Positions 31,894-40,998 of a DNA stretch of 40,998 nt are shown one piece after another. This DNA comes from Planctomycetaceae bacterium (GTDB lineage Bacteria > Planctomycetota > SZUA-567), in contig JAJPXZ010000066.1 in NCBI GenBank assembly GCA_021205245.1, forward strand, positions 1 to 40,998. Direction: 5' to 3'. Made by a program: the position numbers and the translations under genes. Below the pieces are notes generated by a model. The model made no database searches and was not told where the DNA came from. It worked only from the letters and a program-made list of their open reading frames with translations. How positions within the stretch are numbered: the first letter of the stretch is position 1; each line of letters begins with the position of its first letter.

Positions 31894-32550
31894 ATGGCCA
31901 CAGATACCGAGTATGACGAGGACGAAGACCGGGAGGAGGACGTTCGGGAAAAACCCGCTCGTCGCAGCGGTCCCCGCTTCGGGCCTTTCGTCACCATAGC
32001 CGCGGCCATTCTGATGCTGTTCGGCGCGGTCAGCCGTCTTGGCAAAACCTCCGAAGCCGGGCTGTGGCCGAACTTCGACTCCCTCGCCGCCAACTACATC
32101 GGTTCGCAGCGCCCGTCCGGCACGGCCTCCAATGCCGGCACCACCACCGTCACCCTTGGCACGCTGCCCGCATCACAGCCGGCCGGCAACAACGAGCCGG
32201 TGCGGGGTATGCGCCTCGACATGCGCGCCATGCCGCCGCCGCGCGGCGACTTTGACCTTGAGGACTACAGCCGCCGCGAGGTATCGATGCCGGTATCGCT
32301 CTCCATCCCCGGCCAGCAGCCTCTCGAAAACAATACCCCCGCCGTTGGCGATAACCGCCGCTTCGACCCGGCGCCCGAGGCGCGGCCGTCGACCGCGACC
32401 GAACGCGCCGCTACCACCTACACGGTACGCGAGGGGGATAACTGGGTAAAAATCGGCAAAGTTACCGGCAAGCGCTGGCAGGACATTCAGACAGCCAACC
32501 CCGAGAGCCGCACCGGGTTGCGGGTCGGAATGAAGTTGACGCTTCCGTAA
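31894..32550 (+). CDS. Single-pass membrane protein with C-terminal LysM domain
   Basis: 218 aa. A short acidic/basic cytoplasmic segment (TEYDEDEDREED, then RRSGPRFG) precedes one membrane helix (about 29-47, PFVTIAAAILMLFGAVS). A low-complexity spacer of about 120 residues leads to a LysM domain at the end (about 174-218: TYTVREGDNWVKIGKVTGK, WQDIQTANPE, GMKLTLP). LysM binds N-acetylglucosamine in peptidoglycan, so the protein should tether the inner membrane to the wall. The start is uncertain: ATG 31894 lacks a good ribosome-binding site, and TTG 31750 or ATG 31756 would add about 46-48 residues of doubtful sequence. Confidence 0.8.
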   Translation: MATDTEYDEDEDREEDVREKPARRSGPRFGPFVTIAAAILMLFGAVSRLGKTSEAGLWPNFDSLAANYIGSQRPSGTASNAGTTTVTLGTLPASQPAGNNEPVRGMRLDMRAMPPPRGDFDLEDYSRREVSMPVSLSIPGQQPLENNTPAVGDNRRFDPAPEARPSTATERAATTYTVREGDNWVKIGKVTGKRWQDIQTANPESRTGLRVGMKLTLP

Positions 32551-32830
32551 GGTTTGTTGTCGAAACCTATCGACGAGCACGGGAAGAGCCGGCGACGGTC
32601 GCGACCTTCCGCCAGGGGTTGAACCGAAGAGGCCTTTTGCATAGGATTATGGGTACAAGCCGCGTCCGCGGCCAACTCCGGAGCTTTTCGCGCCAATTTG
32701 CCCGAAGAGTGGCGGCGGTGCGGCGACAGTGTTTGGTGTTCTTGACCGAGCACAGATAAAAAACGCTTTCACAATCCATGCGCGTGGGCCAGACCCTCGG
32801 CCACGCCTGGCGTCACGGAGCTGTACCCTT
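32551..32830. other. Non-coding leader region of dsbD
   Basis: No convincing gene is present. Several small stems occur: GGTTT/AAACC right after the LysM stop, GGTCGCGACC, and CCGCGTCCGCGG. A weak promoter, TTTGGT-N17-GATAAA (32732-32760), may serve dsbD. Nothing indicates a known RNA family. Confidence 0.4.
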
Positions 32831-34966
32831 ATGAGGCACGTATCGAGACCCGCGTTGCTGGTCCTCCTTTTCTGCATGTTTGGAGGCGCACACGCGAGAG
32901 CGGGCGAGATAACCTTCGACGCCATGCCGTTCGGCGATTTCGCCGCCCAGCCCCTTTTTCCCAAACAGGACGACGCGGCGCTCCTCTCCGTCACCCTCAC
33001 GCCGGAGACGGACGATATCGCCCCCGGGGCACCCTTCAAGCTCCTCCTCACCCTCAACCACGCGCCATCCGCCTATACCTACTGGACCAACCCCGGCGGC
33101 CCCGGCATGGCGACCAAAATCGCCTGGACCCTGCCGGAAGGCTTCCAGATTTCCGAGCCGCAGTGGCCCTTGCCGCAACTCTACCAAAACGGCGGCATGA
33201 CCTTCTACGTCCACAAAGGCCGCGAGTCCCTCGTCTTCACCGTCACCCCCCCGAAAATGCTGGGCGCGGGCGACGATCTCGAAATCCAGGCCCATATCGA
33301 CACCCAGGTCTGTACGCCCCGTTCCTGCAATCCGCTCCGTCTTGAAGCCGCCGCCATCGTGACAGCCTCCCGCACCCCGGGTGAAAAAGATCCCGCCGTC
33401 GCCCCGGTGTTGGCCGAATTGCCGCAAAAACCCCAATCCTGGCGTTTTGAAGCCGCCGACTACGACGGCGAAATCGTCATCGGCATGTATCCCCAGGCCG
33501 GCGCGAACGACGACCCCCAGGACATTTATTTCTTCGACGCCAACCCGAAGCCCATTGTCGACAGTCAGCAGCCCCAGCGCCTTGAAAAAGACGGCGGGGT
33601 GTGGTGGCTCCGGTTGCCGCGTTTGCCCGGCCCGTCGCGGGTGGGCGAACGATTGAGCGGCGTCATCCGAGCCGGCAATGGCTGGGGGACCGATGCGGCT
33701 TCGTCGTCCAGCTACCGGATTGACCTGCCGATCGGCGCGGAAGGCGCGGGCAGGCCTCCGGGATTGCAGCGGGCGGTCGAGCAGCGGGCGTGGGTGCTGT
33801 TGGTGTTTTCGTTCCTAGGCGGTTTGCTCCTGAACGTCATGCCCAGCGTGTTCCCGGTCATCGGCCTGAAGATTATGGGCTTTGCCAAACAGGCCCATAA
33901 GGAACGCCGCGCCGTGTTCCTCCACGGCTTGTCGTATACGTCCGGCGTCTTGATCTGCTTCTGGGCTCTCTCCCTCCTGGTCATCACCATGGGGAGAGGC
34001 TGGGGCGCGCAGCTCCAGTCCGACTGGTTCATGTTCGCCATGTGCCATATCTTCCTCATGATGTCGATGAACATGGCTGGCGTGTTCGAAGTCGGAACCG
34101 GCGTTGCCGGCGCGGGCCAGAGCCTTTCGGGCCGCGAAGGCCTGAAGCGGTCGTTCTTCACCGGACTCCTGGCAACCCTTACATCGACGCCCTGTTCCGC
34201 ACCGTTCCTCGGCACTGCCCTCGCCTATGCGTTGTCGCTGCCGCCCATGTTGTCGCTCGGGGTGTTTACCCTCATGGGGCTTGGGTTCTCGTTCCCATAT
34301 CTCGCGCTGTCGCTGTTCCCGAGTTGGCTCAAGCGGCTCCCGAAACCGGGACCGTGGATGGACACGTTCCGCCAGGCAATGGCTTTCCCGCTGTTCGCGA
34401 CAACGGCCTATCTGTTCTGGACGATGGAAGCGATGATGGAGGAGTGGCATTTCCTGATGCTGCTGTTCGGGCTGGTGATGACAGCCATGGCTTGCTGGTT
34501 CTACGGCAAATATCAGCGCACCCATTTCAAACGTCCCCGCGCCGGCAAAGCGCTTTACGTTCTCGCCCTTGGTGCGTTGGGGGTCGGGTTGTGGCTGGGC
34601 ATGCCGAAGACTTCGTCGGACCTGCAGTGGGAGGAATGGTCGCCGGAGATGGTGTCGAGGCTGCTTTCCGAAGGCCGTCCCGTCTATGTGGACTTTACCG
34701 CCCGCTGGTGCGCCACCTGCCAGTTGAACAAGCGGGTTTATTCGGATAACGAGTTGCGGGATTTATTGCAGGATAAAAACGTCGCCTTGCTGAAGGCCGA
34801 CTGGACCCAATACGACGAACGCATCACCTCCACCCTCAAGAACGAGTTCAACAAGGCGGCGGTGCCGGTGACAGCCCTGTACAAGCCGGGCGAGCGCCGT
34901 GCCGACCTCCTGCCCGATATTCTGACGGTTGAAAACGTCGGGGCCGCGCTAAAAGGCTTGCCGTAA
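32831..34966 (+). CDS. dsbD: Thiol:disulfide interchange protein DsbD with one membrane Cys replaced
   Basis: 711 aa. A signal peptide (LLVLLFCMFGGAHARA) is followed by the periplasmic alpha domain with CTPRSC (C161, C166), then a membrane domain of about eight helices from residue 325, and a C-terminal thioredoxin domain with WCATC (C627, C630). In the membrane domain the second redox Cys is present in STPCSAPF (C455). The first, normally in MPCVFP, reads MPSVFP (Ser339, codon AGC). DsbD passes electrons from cytoplasmic thioredoxin to periplasmic partners through that Cys pair, so the normal relay should be impaired. The ATG at 32831 is 17 nt past a weak GGAG. It ends in TAA and faces a convergent gene. 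Confidence 0.92.
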   Translation: MRHVSRPALLVLLFCMFGGAHARAGEITFDAMPFGDFAAQPLFPKQDDAALLSVTLTPETDDIAPGAPFKLLLTLNHAPSAYTYWTNPGGPGMATKIAWTLPEGFQISEPQWPLPQLYQNGGMTFYVHKGRESLVFTVTPPKMLGAGDDLEIQAHIDTQVCTPRSCNPLRLEAAAIVTASRTPGEKDPAVAPVLAELPQKPQSWRFEAADYDGEIVIGMYPQAGANDDPQDIYFFDANPKPIVDSQQPQRLEKDGGVWWLRLPRLPGPSRVGERLSGVIRAGNGWGTDAASSSSYRIDLPIGAEGAGRPPGLQRAVEQRAWVLLVFSFLGGLLLNVMPSVFPVIGLKIMGFAKQAHKERRAVFLHGLSYTSGVLICFWALSLLVITMGRGWGAQLQSDWFMFAMCHIFLMMSMNMAGVFEVGTGVAGAGQSLSGREGLKRSFFTGLLATLTSTPCSAPFLGTALAYALSLPPMLSLGVFTLMGLGFSFPYLALSLFPSWLKRLPKPGPWMDTFRQAMAFPLFATTAYLFWTMEAMMEEWHFLMLLFGLVMTAMACWFYGKYQRTHFKRPRAGKALYVLALGALGVGLWLGMPKTSSDLQWEEWSPEMVSRLLSEGRPVYVDFTARWCATCQLNKRVYSDNELRDLLQDKNVALLKADWTQYDERITSTLKNEFNKAAVPVTALYKPGERRADLLPDILTVENVGAALKGLP

Positions 34967-35015
34967 TAAGGCGAGCCGCTTCGCGCCGCGCGGATCAAGG
35001 AACAAAGAGCGCCCC

Positions 35016-35744
35016 TCAATCCCCGACGGCAGGGTGTCGATAATATAACAACCCCAGCGGCGGTTCCACCGCCTCGCCTCCCTCGAGCGGAAACGCTGGC
35101 GCGCGTCCCATCCCCATCCCCACCAAAGCCATGTCCAGGTCTGGGGTGGCGAATCGAACGATGCCGAAGGGAATCTCCTCGTTGAACCAGCGGACAAACC
35201 CGTGGCGCTCGGCCTCGCGCCGGGTCTCCTCCACCTCATAGCTATGGTCGCCGATGCGCGCGGTCCTGGTCAGGTCGTTACTGAGGTCGCTGTCGTAGAA
35301 CCAGTCTGTTGCGAGACCCGGTTCGTCTGTCCCCGCCGGCCCGCCCTTAGCCATGAAAAAGGTGCTGGTCCGTCCGGCAAAGGTTATGACCACGTTGCAG
35401 CCGGATTCCTCTACCTCGCGCACTTCAATCCGCAGCGGCACAACCCGCCAGACCCGTTCCGGCTCGAAATGCGGCACGAAAAATTCAAACTCGCCGTCAT
35501 CACGGGTAATGCGTTGGGGCTGGCGCGCGGTCGGCGCGATTTCGCCCCGATCCGGACTCAGGCTGTGTTCGAGCGGATCCGCCCTGAAGGCAAGCCGGAA
35601 CTCGAGCCACTCACCCGGCCGGGGTGCTCGGGCGCGGGATGGATCAAAGACATCCGGCACGCTGCCACTCGCGTCCGCATCCACAGCGGAGGCGAATGGG
35701 ATGAGACACGCGAAGAGGAGGCTCGCAATCAGCGGCGCGCGCAC
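35016..35744 (-). CDS. Exported protein of unknown function
   Basis: 242 aa from GTG 35744 (GGAGG 6 nt upstream, one base after the rlmE stop). A signal peptide (LIASLLFACLIPFASA) is followed by a charged, beta-rich domain. I do not recognise the family. Blocks include PRPGEWLEFRLAFRADP, GCNVVITFAGRTSTFFMAKGG and FNEEIPFGIVRF, which read like a sugar- or lipid-binding beta-sandwich. The open frame extends further upstream to 35969, overlapping rlmE, but a GTG start with GGAGG right behind the rlmE stop fits a coupled operon better. Confidence 0.72.
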   Translation of the reverse strand: MRAPLIASLLFACLIPFASAVDADASGSVPDVFDPSRARAPRPGEWLEFRLAFRADPLEHSLSPDRGEIAPTARQPQRITRDDGEFEFFVPHFEPERVWRVVPLRIEVREVEESGCNVVITFAGRTSTFFMAKGGPAGTDEPGLATDWFYDSDLSNDLTRTARIGDHSYEVEETRREAERHGFVRWFNEEIPFGIVRFATPDLDMALVGMGMGRAPAFPLEGGEAVEPPLGLLYYRHPAVGD

Positions 35745-35745
35745 G

Positions 35746-36426
35746 TCAGGCCTCCGTCGTATCCGGGCTGCCGGTCGCATCGGGGCTATCGGGTGAATCC
35801 GGGCTAACAGGTGCTTCTGGGCTGTCGGGTGTGACAGGATCGCCGGTAAAACCGAGGCCGAGGACATAGTGCTCGATGCTTTCATTCCGGCAAGCGTCGG
35901 GTTTGCGGATTTTGGCTTCGCGGAAATATTTCGCCACCTCTTTTTTGAAGTCCTCGGTTTCGCCGCCATAGAAGATCTTGCAGGCGAAAAAGCCCTTCGG
36001 CTTCAGGAGCCGCCGAGCCAGGCCGAGGGTCATCTGGCATAATTCGTGGCTGCGGGCTTGGTCGACGATGCGAATACCGGAGGTGTTGGGAGCCATGTCA
36101 CTCAGGACGACGTCGAAGCCGTCCGGCGCTTCGCGGAGGAATTCCTCGCCCGTCATCTGGCGCGCGTCCATGAGTTTAAACGACACCTTGCCCTTGAATT
36201 TCTTATGGATTGGCTTCAGATCGACAGCGCAAACCACACCTTTTGGCCCCACGGTCTCGATGGTGTATTCGAGCCACGAACCCGGAGCAGCGCCCAGGTC
36301 CAACACCGTGTCGCCCTTCTTTATCATCCGCTCTCGGCGGTTGAGTTCCTCCAACTTGTAGACTGAGCGCGCCAGTCTGCCCTCGCGTTTGGCTTGTTTG
36401 AAGTACTTGTCATGGAGCTTTTTCAT
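35746..36426 (-). CDS. rlmE: 23S rRNA 2'-O-ribose methyltransferase RlmE (RrmJ/FtsJ)
   Basis: Methylates the ribose of U2552 in the 23S A-loop. 226 aa. The K-D-K-E catalytic tetrad is visible as ARSVYKLEE (K24), LSDMAPN (D), ACKIF (K) and RNESIEHYVLG (E). The SAM site is LDLGAAPGSWLEYT. The last 30 residues are an added Pro/Asp/Ser repeat (PDSPEAPVSPDSPDSPD) in imperfect 9-nt DNA repeats. The ATG at 36426 is preceded by AAGGGTCGGG. The next gene follows after one base. Confidence 0.96.
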   Translation of the reverse strand: MKKLHDKYFKQAKREGRLARSVYKLEELNRRERMIKKGDTVLDLGAAPGSWLEYTIETVGPKGVVCAVDLKPIHKKFKGKVSFKLMDARQMTGEEFLREAPDGFDVVLSDMAPNTSGIRIVDQARSHELCQMTLGLARRLLKPKGFFACKIFYGGETEDFKKEVAKYFREAKIRKPDACRNESIEHYVLGLGFTGDPVTPDSPEAPVSPDSPDSPDATGSPDTTEA

Positions 36427-36479
36427 ACCCGACCCTTACAGGAAAAAATTCACGAAACACCTGAAATAATTTGTTTAAA

Positions 36480-36647
36480 GCCAGTTTAGGGTGTATGTTA
36501 CCATATAGACCGCCTGTATGGTAGCTGGCTGAGCCGCACGGTTGCCTGTCGCCCGAATCCACAAAGCCCCCGGTCAGGGGCCGCCGCTACGATTCCGGAG
36601 TCCGATAATCCGCGAGGCGGTGAGGACTTGGAGGCGCGGCCCGACAG
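36480..36647 (+). ncRNA. Candidate structured RNA upstream of dnaG (strand uncertain)
   Basis: A first stem is GCCAG (36480-36484) with CTGGC (36525-36529), inside which TACCATA (36499-36505) pairs with TATGGTA (36517-36523). A second unit folds as a three-way junction. P1 is CTGTCG (36546-36551) with CGACAG (36642-36647). P2 is CCGAATC (36553-36559) with GATTC-c-GG (36591-36598), capped by GCCCC/GGGGC (36566-36570 / 36577-36581). P3 is AGTCC (36599-36603) with GGACT (36624-36628), capped by CCGC-GAG-GCGG. A weak plus promoter, TTGTTT-N17-TATGTT (36471-36499), could start it. It lies before the dnaG promoter, so it is not in the dnaG leader. On the minus strand it would be the rlmE leader. 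No known family is matched. Confidence 0.4.
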
Positions 36648-36674
36648 TAATTGATCCCGAGGATAAAAATCCCC

Positions 36675-36704
36675 TTGCCCAGTGTACAGCATACGGGTTA
36701 TAAT
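36675..36704 (+). promoter_or_regulatory. Promoter of dnaG-rpoD
   Basis: TTGCCC (36675-36680), 18 nt, and a perfect TATAAT (36699-36704). It lies 108 nt before the dnaG ATG. Confidence 0.65.
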
Positions 36705-36811
36705 AGCTAGGTTGCGATACCGACTCGCGCGCGGTTGCGTGGGCGGTCTTTTTTTTGCTCCCCGGTTTTGGCAGAGGCCTCCGATTACGGATATCGCCTC
36801 ACGGACAAACG

Positions 36812-38689
36812 ATGGCCTTGTTTTCCCAGGATTTTATCGAGCGCGTGCGTTCGGCGCACGAGCTGAGTCAGGTCATCGCCAGCTATAATATACAATTAAA
36901 GCGAACCGGGTCGAATTTGGTAGGGCTTTGCCCTTTCCATAACGAAAAAACGCCGTCGTTCAACGTCCGCACCACCGAACAATATTTCCGCTGTTTCGGC
37001 TGCGGCGCAAAAGGGGATGTTTTCCGCTTCGTCCAGATGATGGAAAAGGTGGAATTCCCCGATGCAATAAAGTTGCTGGCCGAACGGGCCGGCATCGCGC
37101 TGGAGTTCGAGAACCCGGCCGCCGCCCGCGAGGCGCAACGCAAGAGCAGCGTCAAGAGCAAGTTACAATGGTGTTGCTCGCGCGCCCTTGATTACTTTCA
37201 GGAATGCCTGGCCAAACCTTCGGGCGGGGTGGCGAGGCAATATCTGGAATCGCGCGGTTTTGACGCCGGTACCATCGAACAGTGGCGCATAGGCTGGGCG
37301 CCGAACGACAAAGACGGTCTGAGCGGTTTTTTACTGAAAAGTGCTAAAGACCCTGAGCAAAAAGCGAAAGTATTGGAGTATGCCCGGCAAGCCGGCCTGG
37401 TTTTTCCAGATTCTTACCGGGACGGACATTATGTCGACAACTATCGCGGCCGGGTGATGTTCCCCATTTTCGATCTGCAGGGGAAACCGGTCGGCTTCGG
37501 CGGCCGCATTCTCGTGGATGTGCTGGAGAGCGGCAAAAAACCGCCCAAGTACATTAATTCGCCCGAGAGCGCGTTGTTCGAAAAACGCCGCCTTCTGTTC
37601 GGGCTTGGAGCCGCTGCAAAGGAGATATCTCTCTCCGGCGTCGCCATCCTGGTCGAAGGCTATGTCGACGTCATCATGTGCCACCAGTACGGCTTCAGGA
37701 ACGTTGTCGCGCCGCTGGGGACATCGCTGACAGACGACCAGGTAAGTTTGTTGAAGCGGGTCAACCCCAAGGGCCGGGTCATCGCCCTTTTCGATGCCGA
37801 TTCGGCCGGCCAGGCCGCCACCATGCGTTCCATCCGCATGTTTATGGCGCAGAACCTGCCGCTGTCGGTGGTGAGCGGGCTGGAGTTGAAAGACCCGGGG
37901 GATTTTCTTCCCGAGTTCGGCCCTGAGGAATTCGCCAAAAAGCTGGCTGGCGCGAAAGACAGTTTTACCCACGTTCTCGACCAGACGCTCGGCCACGCCC
38001 GGGACCGCGATCCGCAGGCGATGGGAGTGGCGGTCCGCGAGGCGATGGAAATCATCAACCTGTGCCCCGACCCGGTGACGCGCGCCCTGATGCGGCGACG
38101 GCTGGCGGCGGAGGCCGGTATACCGGAAGAATCGTTGCCCATGCCCGCGCCAGCGTCGCCGACGGTCCGGGCCGGCGCCGCAGCCCCGATATCGGCGCGG
38201 CCGGCCAAAAAACCGGGACTGACGCCGCCGCACGCGGCCATGGATGTGGAAAAGCGCCTGTCGCTCGGCCGTATGGGCCGGGTGCGCCGCGAGGCCAGGC
38301 TGCTGCGCTATATGTGGGAAAATCCGGACTGGTGCGCCCGCATTGCGGACGAATACCCGCCGGATGAATGGCAGGACAATGCCCTGGCCGAATTGGCCGC
38401 GCTGGTACGGGATCAATGGAGTACGGAACAACCGCCTGTGTTGCATGAAATCCGCGCCCGGACCGAAAATCCGGAAGCGGCGGAACGGCTGGCGGATGTG
38501 GCTTTTCCGGACGACGAACCGTTGTCGGAAGAGGACGTGCGCCAGCTCCTGGGCCACATGAACCTGTTGAATCGTGAGGAAGAGGCCAGATTGCTCAAGG
38601 CCGAGATGGAGGAGGCCCAGAAGGCGGGTGACAGCGCCAAGGCCACCGCCGTCTGGATGCGAATGATGCAATTGAAAAAAGGATTGTAG
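36812..38689 (+). CDS. dnaG: DNA primase
   Basis: Synthesises RNA primers at the replication fork. 625 aa. The zinc-binding domain has C40-x2-H43 (CPFH) and C61-x2-C64 (CFGC). The TOPRIM core shows VEGYVD (E282) and LFDADSAGQAA (D328, D330). The C-terminal helicase-interacting part (about 480-625) is longest in Glu/Leu-rich helices. An Ala/Pro linker (PMPAPASPTVRAG) precedes it. The ATG at 36812 has a weak ribosome site, but MALFSQDFIERVRSA is the usual DnaG start. It precedes rpoD by 96 nt, the classic macromolecular synthesis arrangement. Stop is TAG. Confidence 0.97.
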   Translation: MALFSQDFIERVRSAHELSQVIASYNIQLKRTGSNLVGLCPFHNEKTPSFNVRTTEQYFRCFGCGAKGDVFRFVQMMEKVEFPDAIKLLAERAGIALEFENPAAAREAQRKSSVKSKLQWCCSRALDYFQECLAKPSGGVARQYLESRGFDAGTIEQWRIGWAPNDKDGLSGFLLKSAKDPEQKAKVLEYARQAGLVFPDSYRDGHYVDNYRGRVMFPIFDLQGKPVGFGGRILVDVLESGKKPPKYINSPESALFEKRRLLFGLGAAAKEISLSGVAILVEGYVDVIMCHQYGFRNVVAPLGTSLTDDQVSLLKRVNPKGRVIALFDADSAGQAATMRSIRMFMAQNLPLSVVSGLELKDPGDFLPEFGPEEFAKKLAGAKDSFTHVLDQTLGHARDRDPQAMGVAVREAMEIINLCPDPVTRALMRRRLAAEAGIPEESLPMPAPASPTVRAGAAAPISARPAKKPGLTPPHAAMDVEKRLSLGRMGRVRREARLLRYMWENPDWCARIADEYPPDEWQDNALAELAALVRDQWSTEQPPVLHEIRARTENPEAAERLADVAFPDDEPLSEEDVRQLLGHMNLLNREEEARLLKAEMEEAQKAGDSAKATAVWMRMMQLKKGL

Positions 38690-38785
38690 CGCGCACGGAG
38701 ATGGATGGCTCCCGGCTTGGCCGGGCGGACCGTACCGCGCACCAGTATTCGCGCTTTAAAATGCTTTTGTAGGAATATATCACAT

Positions 38786-40810
<2,025 letters not shown>

Positions 40811-40840
40811 GTCTGATTGCGAAAACACCCTAGTATTGAA

Positions 40841-40873
40841 AAAGCGTGCCGTTGCGACGGCACGCTTTTTTTT
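40841..40873 (+). terminator. Terminator of dnaG-rpoD
   Basis: A perfect stem AAAGCGTGCCG / CGGCACGCTTT with loop TTGCGA, followed by further T residues to make eight in a row. It is 30 nt after the rpoD stop. Confidence 0.97.
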
Positions 40874-40928
40874 CGATAGAGACCTCAAACCAACCCCACC
40901 ATCCCCAAAACCCGTCACCCTCCCCCAT

Positions 40929-40998
40929 CGTCACCCCGGCGTGCGGCCCTCCACCATCGCGAAAGACGGGCGGTTAAGGCCGGGGGCCCGGGGTCGGC
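40929..40998. repeat. Second long copy of the palindromic repeat, cut by window edge
   Basis: CGTCACCCCGGCGTGCGG (40929-40946) is identical to 12729-12746 and the following CCCTCCACCATCGCG differs by few bases. After that GGGCGGTTAAGGCCGGGGG corresponds to the inner left arm of the other copy. The right arms would lie beyond the window. A further CGTCACCC lies at 40913. Confidence 0.75.

Overview
The window is a GC-rich (by eye about 60%), gene-dense stretch of a bacterial chromosome. It is mostly housekeeping genes, with one accessory block for surface polysaccharide export. The cell is Gram-negative in type: there is a signal-peptide outer-membrane beta-barrel with a C-terminal Phe, a Wza-like outer-membrane lipoprotein, a DsbD-type thiol transporter and several proteins with Sec signals. 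The divergent EF-G-like GTPase (G4 box TRMD), the FliW-CsrA pair, the archaeal-type PurO and the exosortase-style export gene set point to the PVC group, most likely Planctomycetota or a relative. That assignment is an inference and is not proven by any marker here. No rRNA, tRNA, CRISPR array, transposase or phage gene was seen.

Layout. Positions 2-3600 (+): the end of a YbbR-domain protein, dapA, a metallophosphoesterase broken by an in-frame TAG, and purO. Positions 3783-8317: class II fructose-bisphosphate aldolase with a textbook terminator, a small Ser-rich protein on the minus strand, and a K+-dependent-type membrane pyrophosphatase. Positions 8363-10485 (-): an FAD oxidoreductase and fliW-csrA. 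Positions 10748-12687 (+): a metallo-beta-lactamase-fold hydrolase overlapping dprA. Positions 12729-14023: a large palindromic repeat, then the beta-barrel gene (-). Positions 14391-22353 (+): a translation and secretion cluster of EF-G-like protein, L31, RF1, a secreted protein, PrmC, a 97-aa protein, Ffh and S16. Positions 22572-25086 (+): a zinc protein, an AT-rich MITE-like insert, uppS, cdsA and a 60-aa protein. Positions 25239-31528 (+): the polysaccharide export block of Wza-like lipoprotein, Wzz-like protein, degenerate BY-kinase-like protein, ExeA-type ATPase and a small protein with its own in-frame TAG. Positions 31894-34966 (+): a LysM protein and DsbD. Positions 35016-36426 (-): an exported protein and rlmE. 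Positions 36812-40873 (+): dnaG and rpoD (the macromolecular synthesis pair), preceded by a segment that can fold into a three-way junction.

How they fit together. RF1 lies next to PrmC, which methylates the RF1 GGQ glutamine. UppS and CdsA make lipid carriers and precursors. FliW and CsrA form a partner-switch regulator. The export block has the gene order seen beside exosortase loci, but no glycosyltransferase, flippase, polymerase or exosortase lies in the window.

The observations most worth a second look are: two genes interrupted by in-frame amber codons; a BY-kinase-like protein that has lost the Walker A Lys and Walker B Asp; a DsbD with one membrane redox Cys changed to Ser; disordered tails or inserts added to many RNA-binding and translation proteins; a possible structured RNA upstream of dnaG; and two families of palindromic intergenic repeats. 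I did not find a clear-cut new defence or mobile system.
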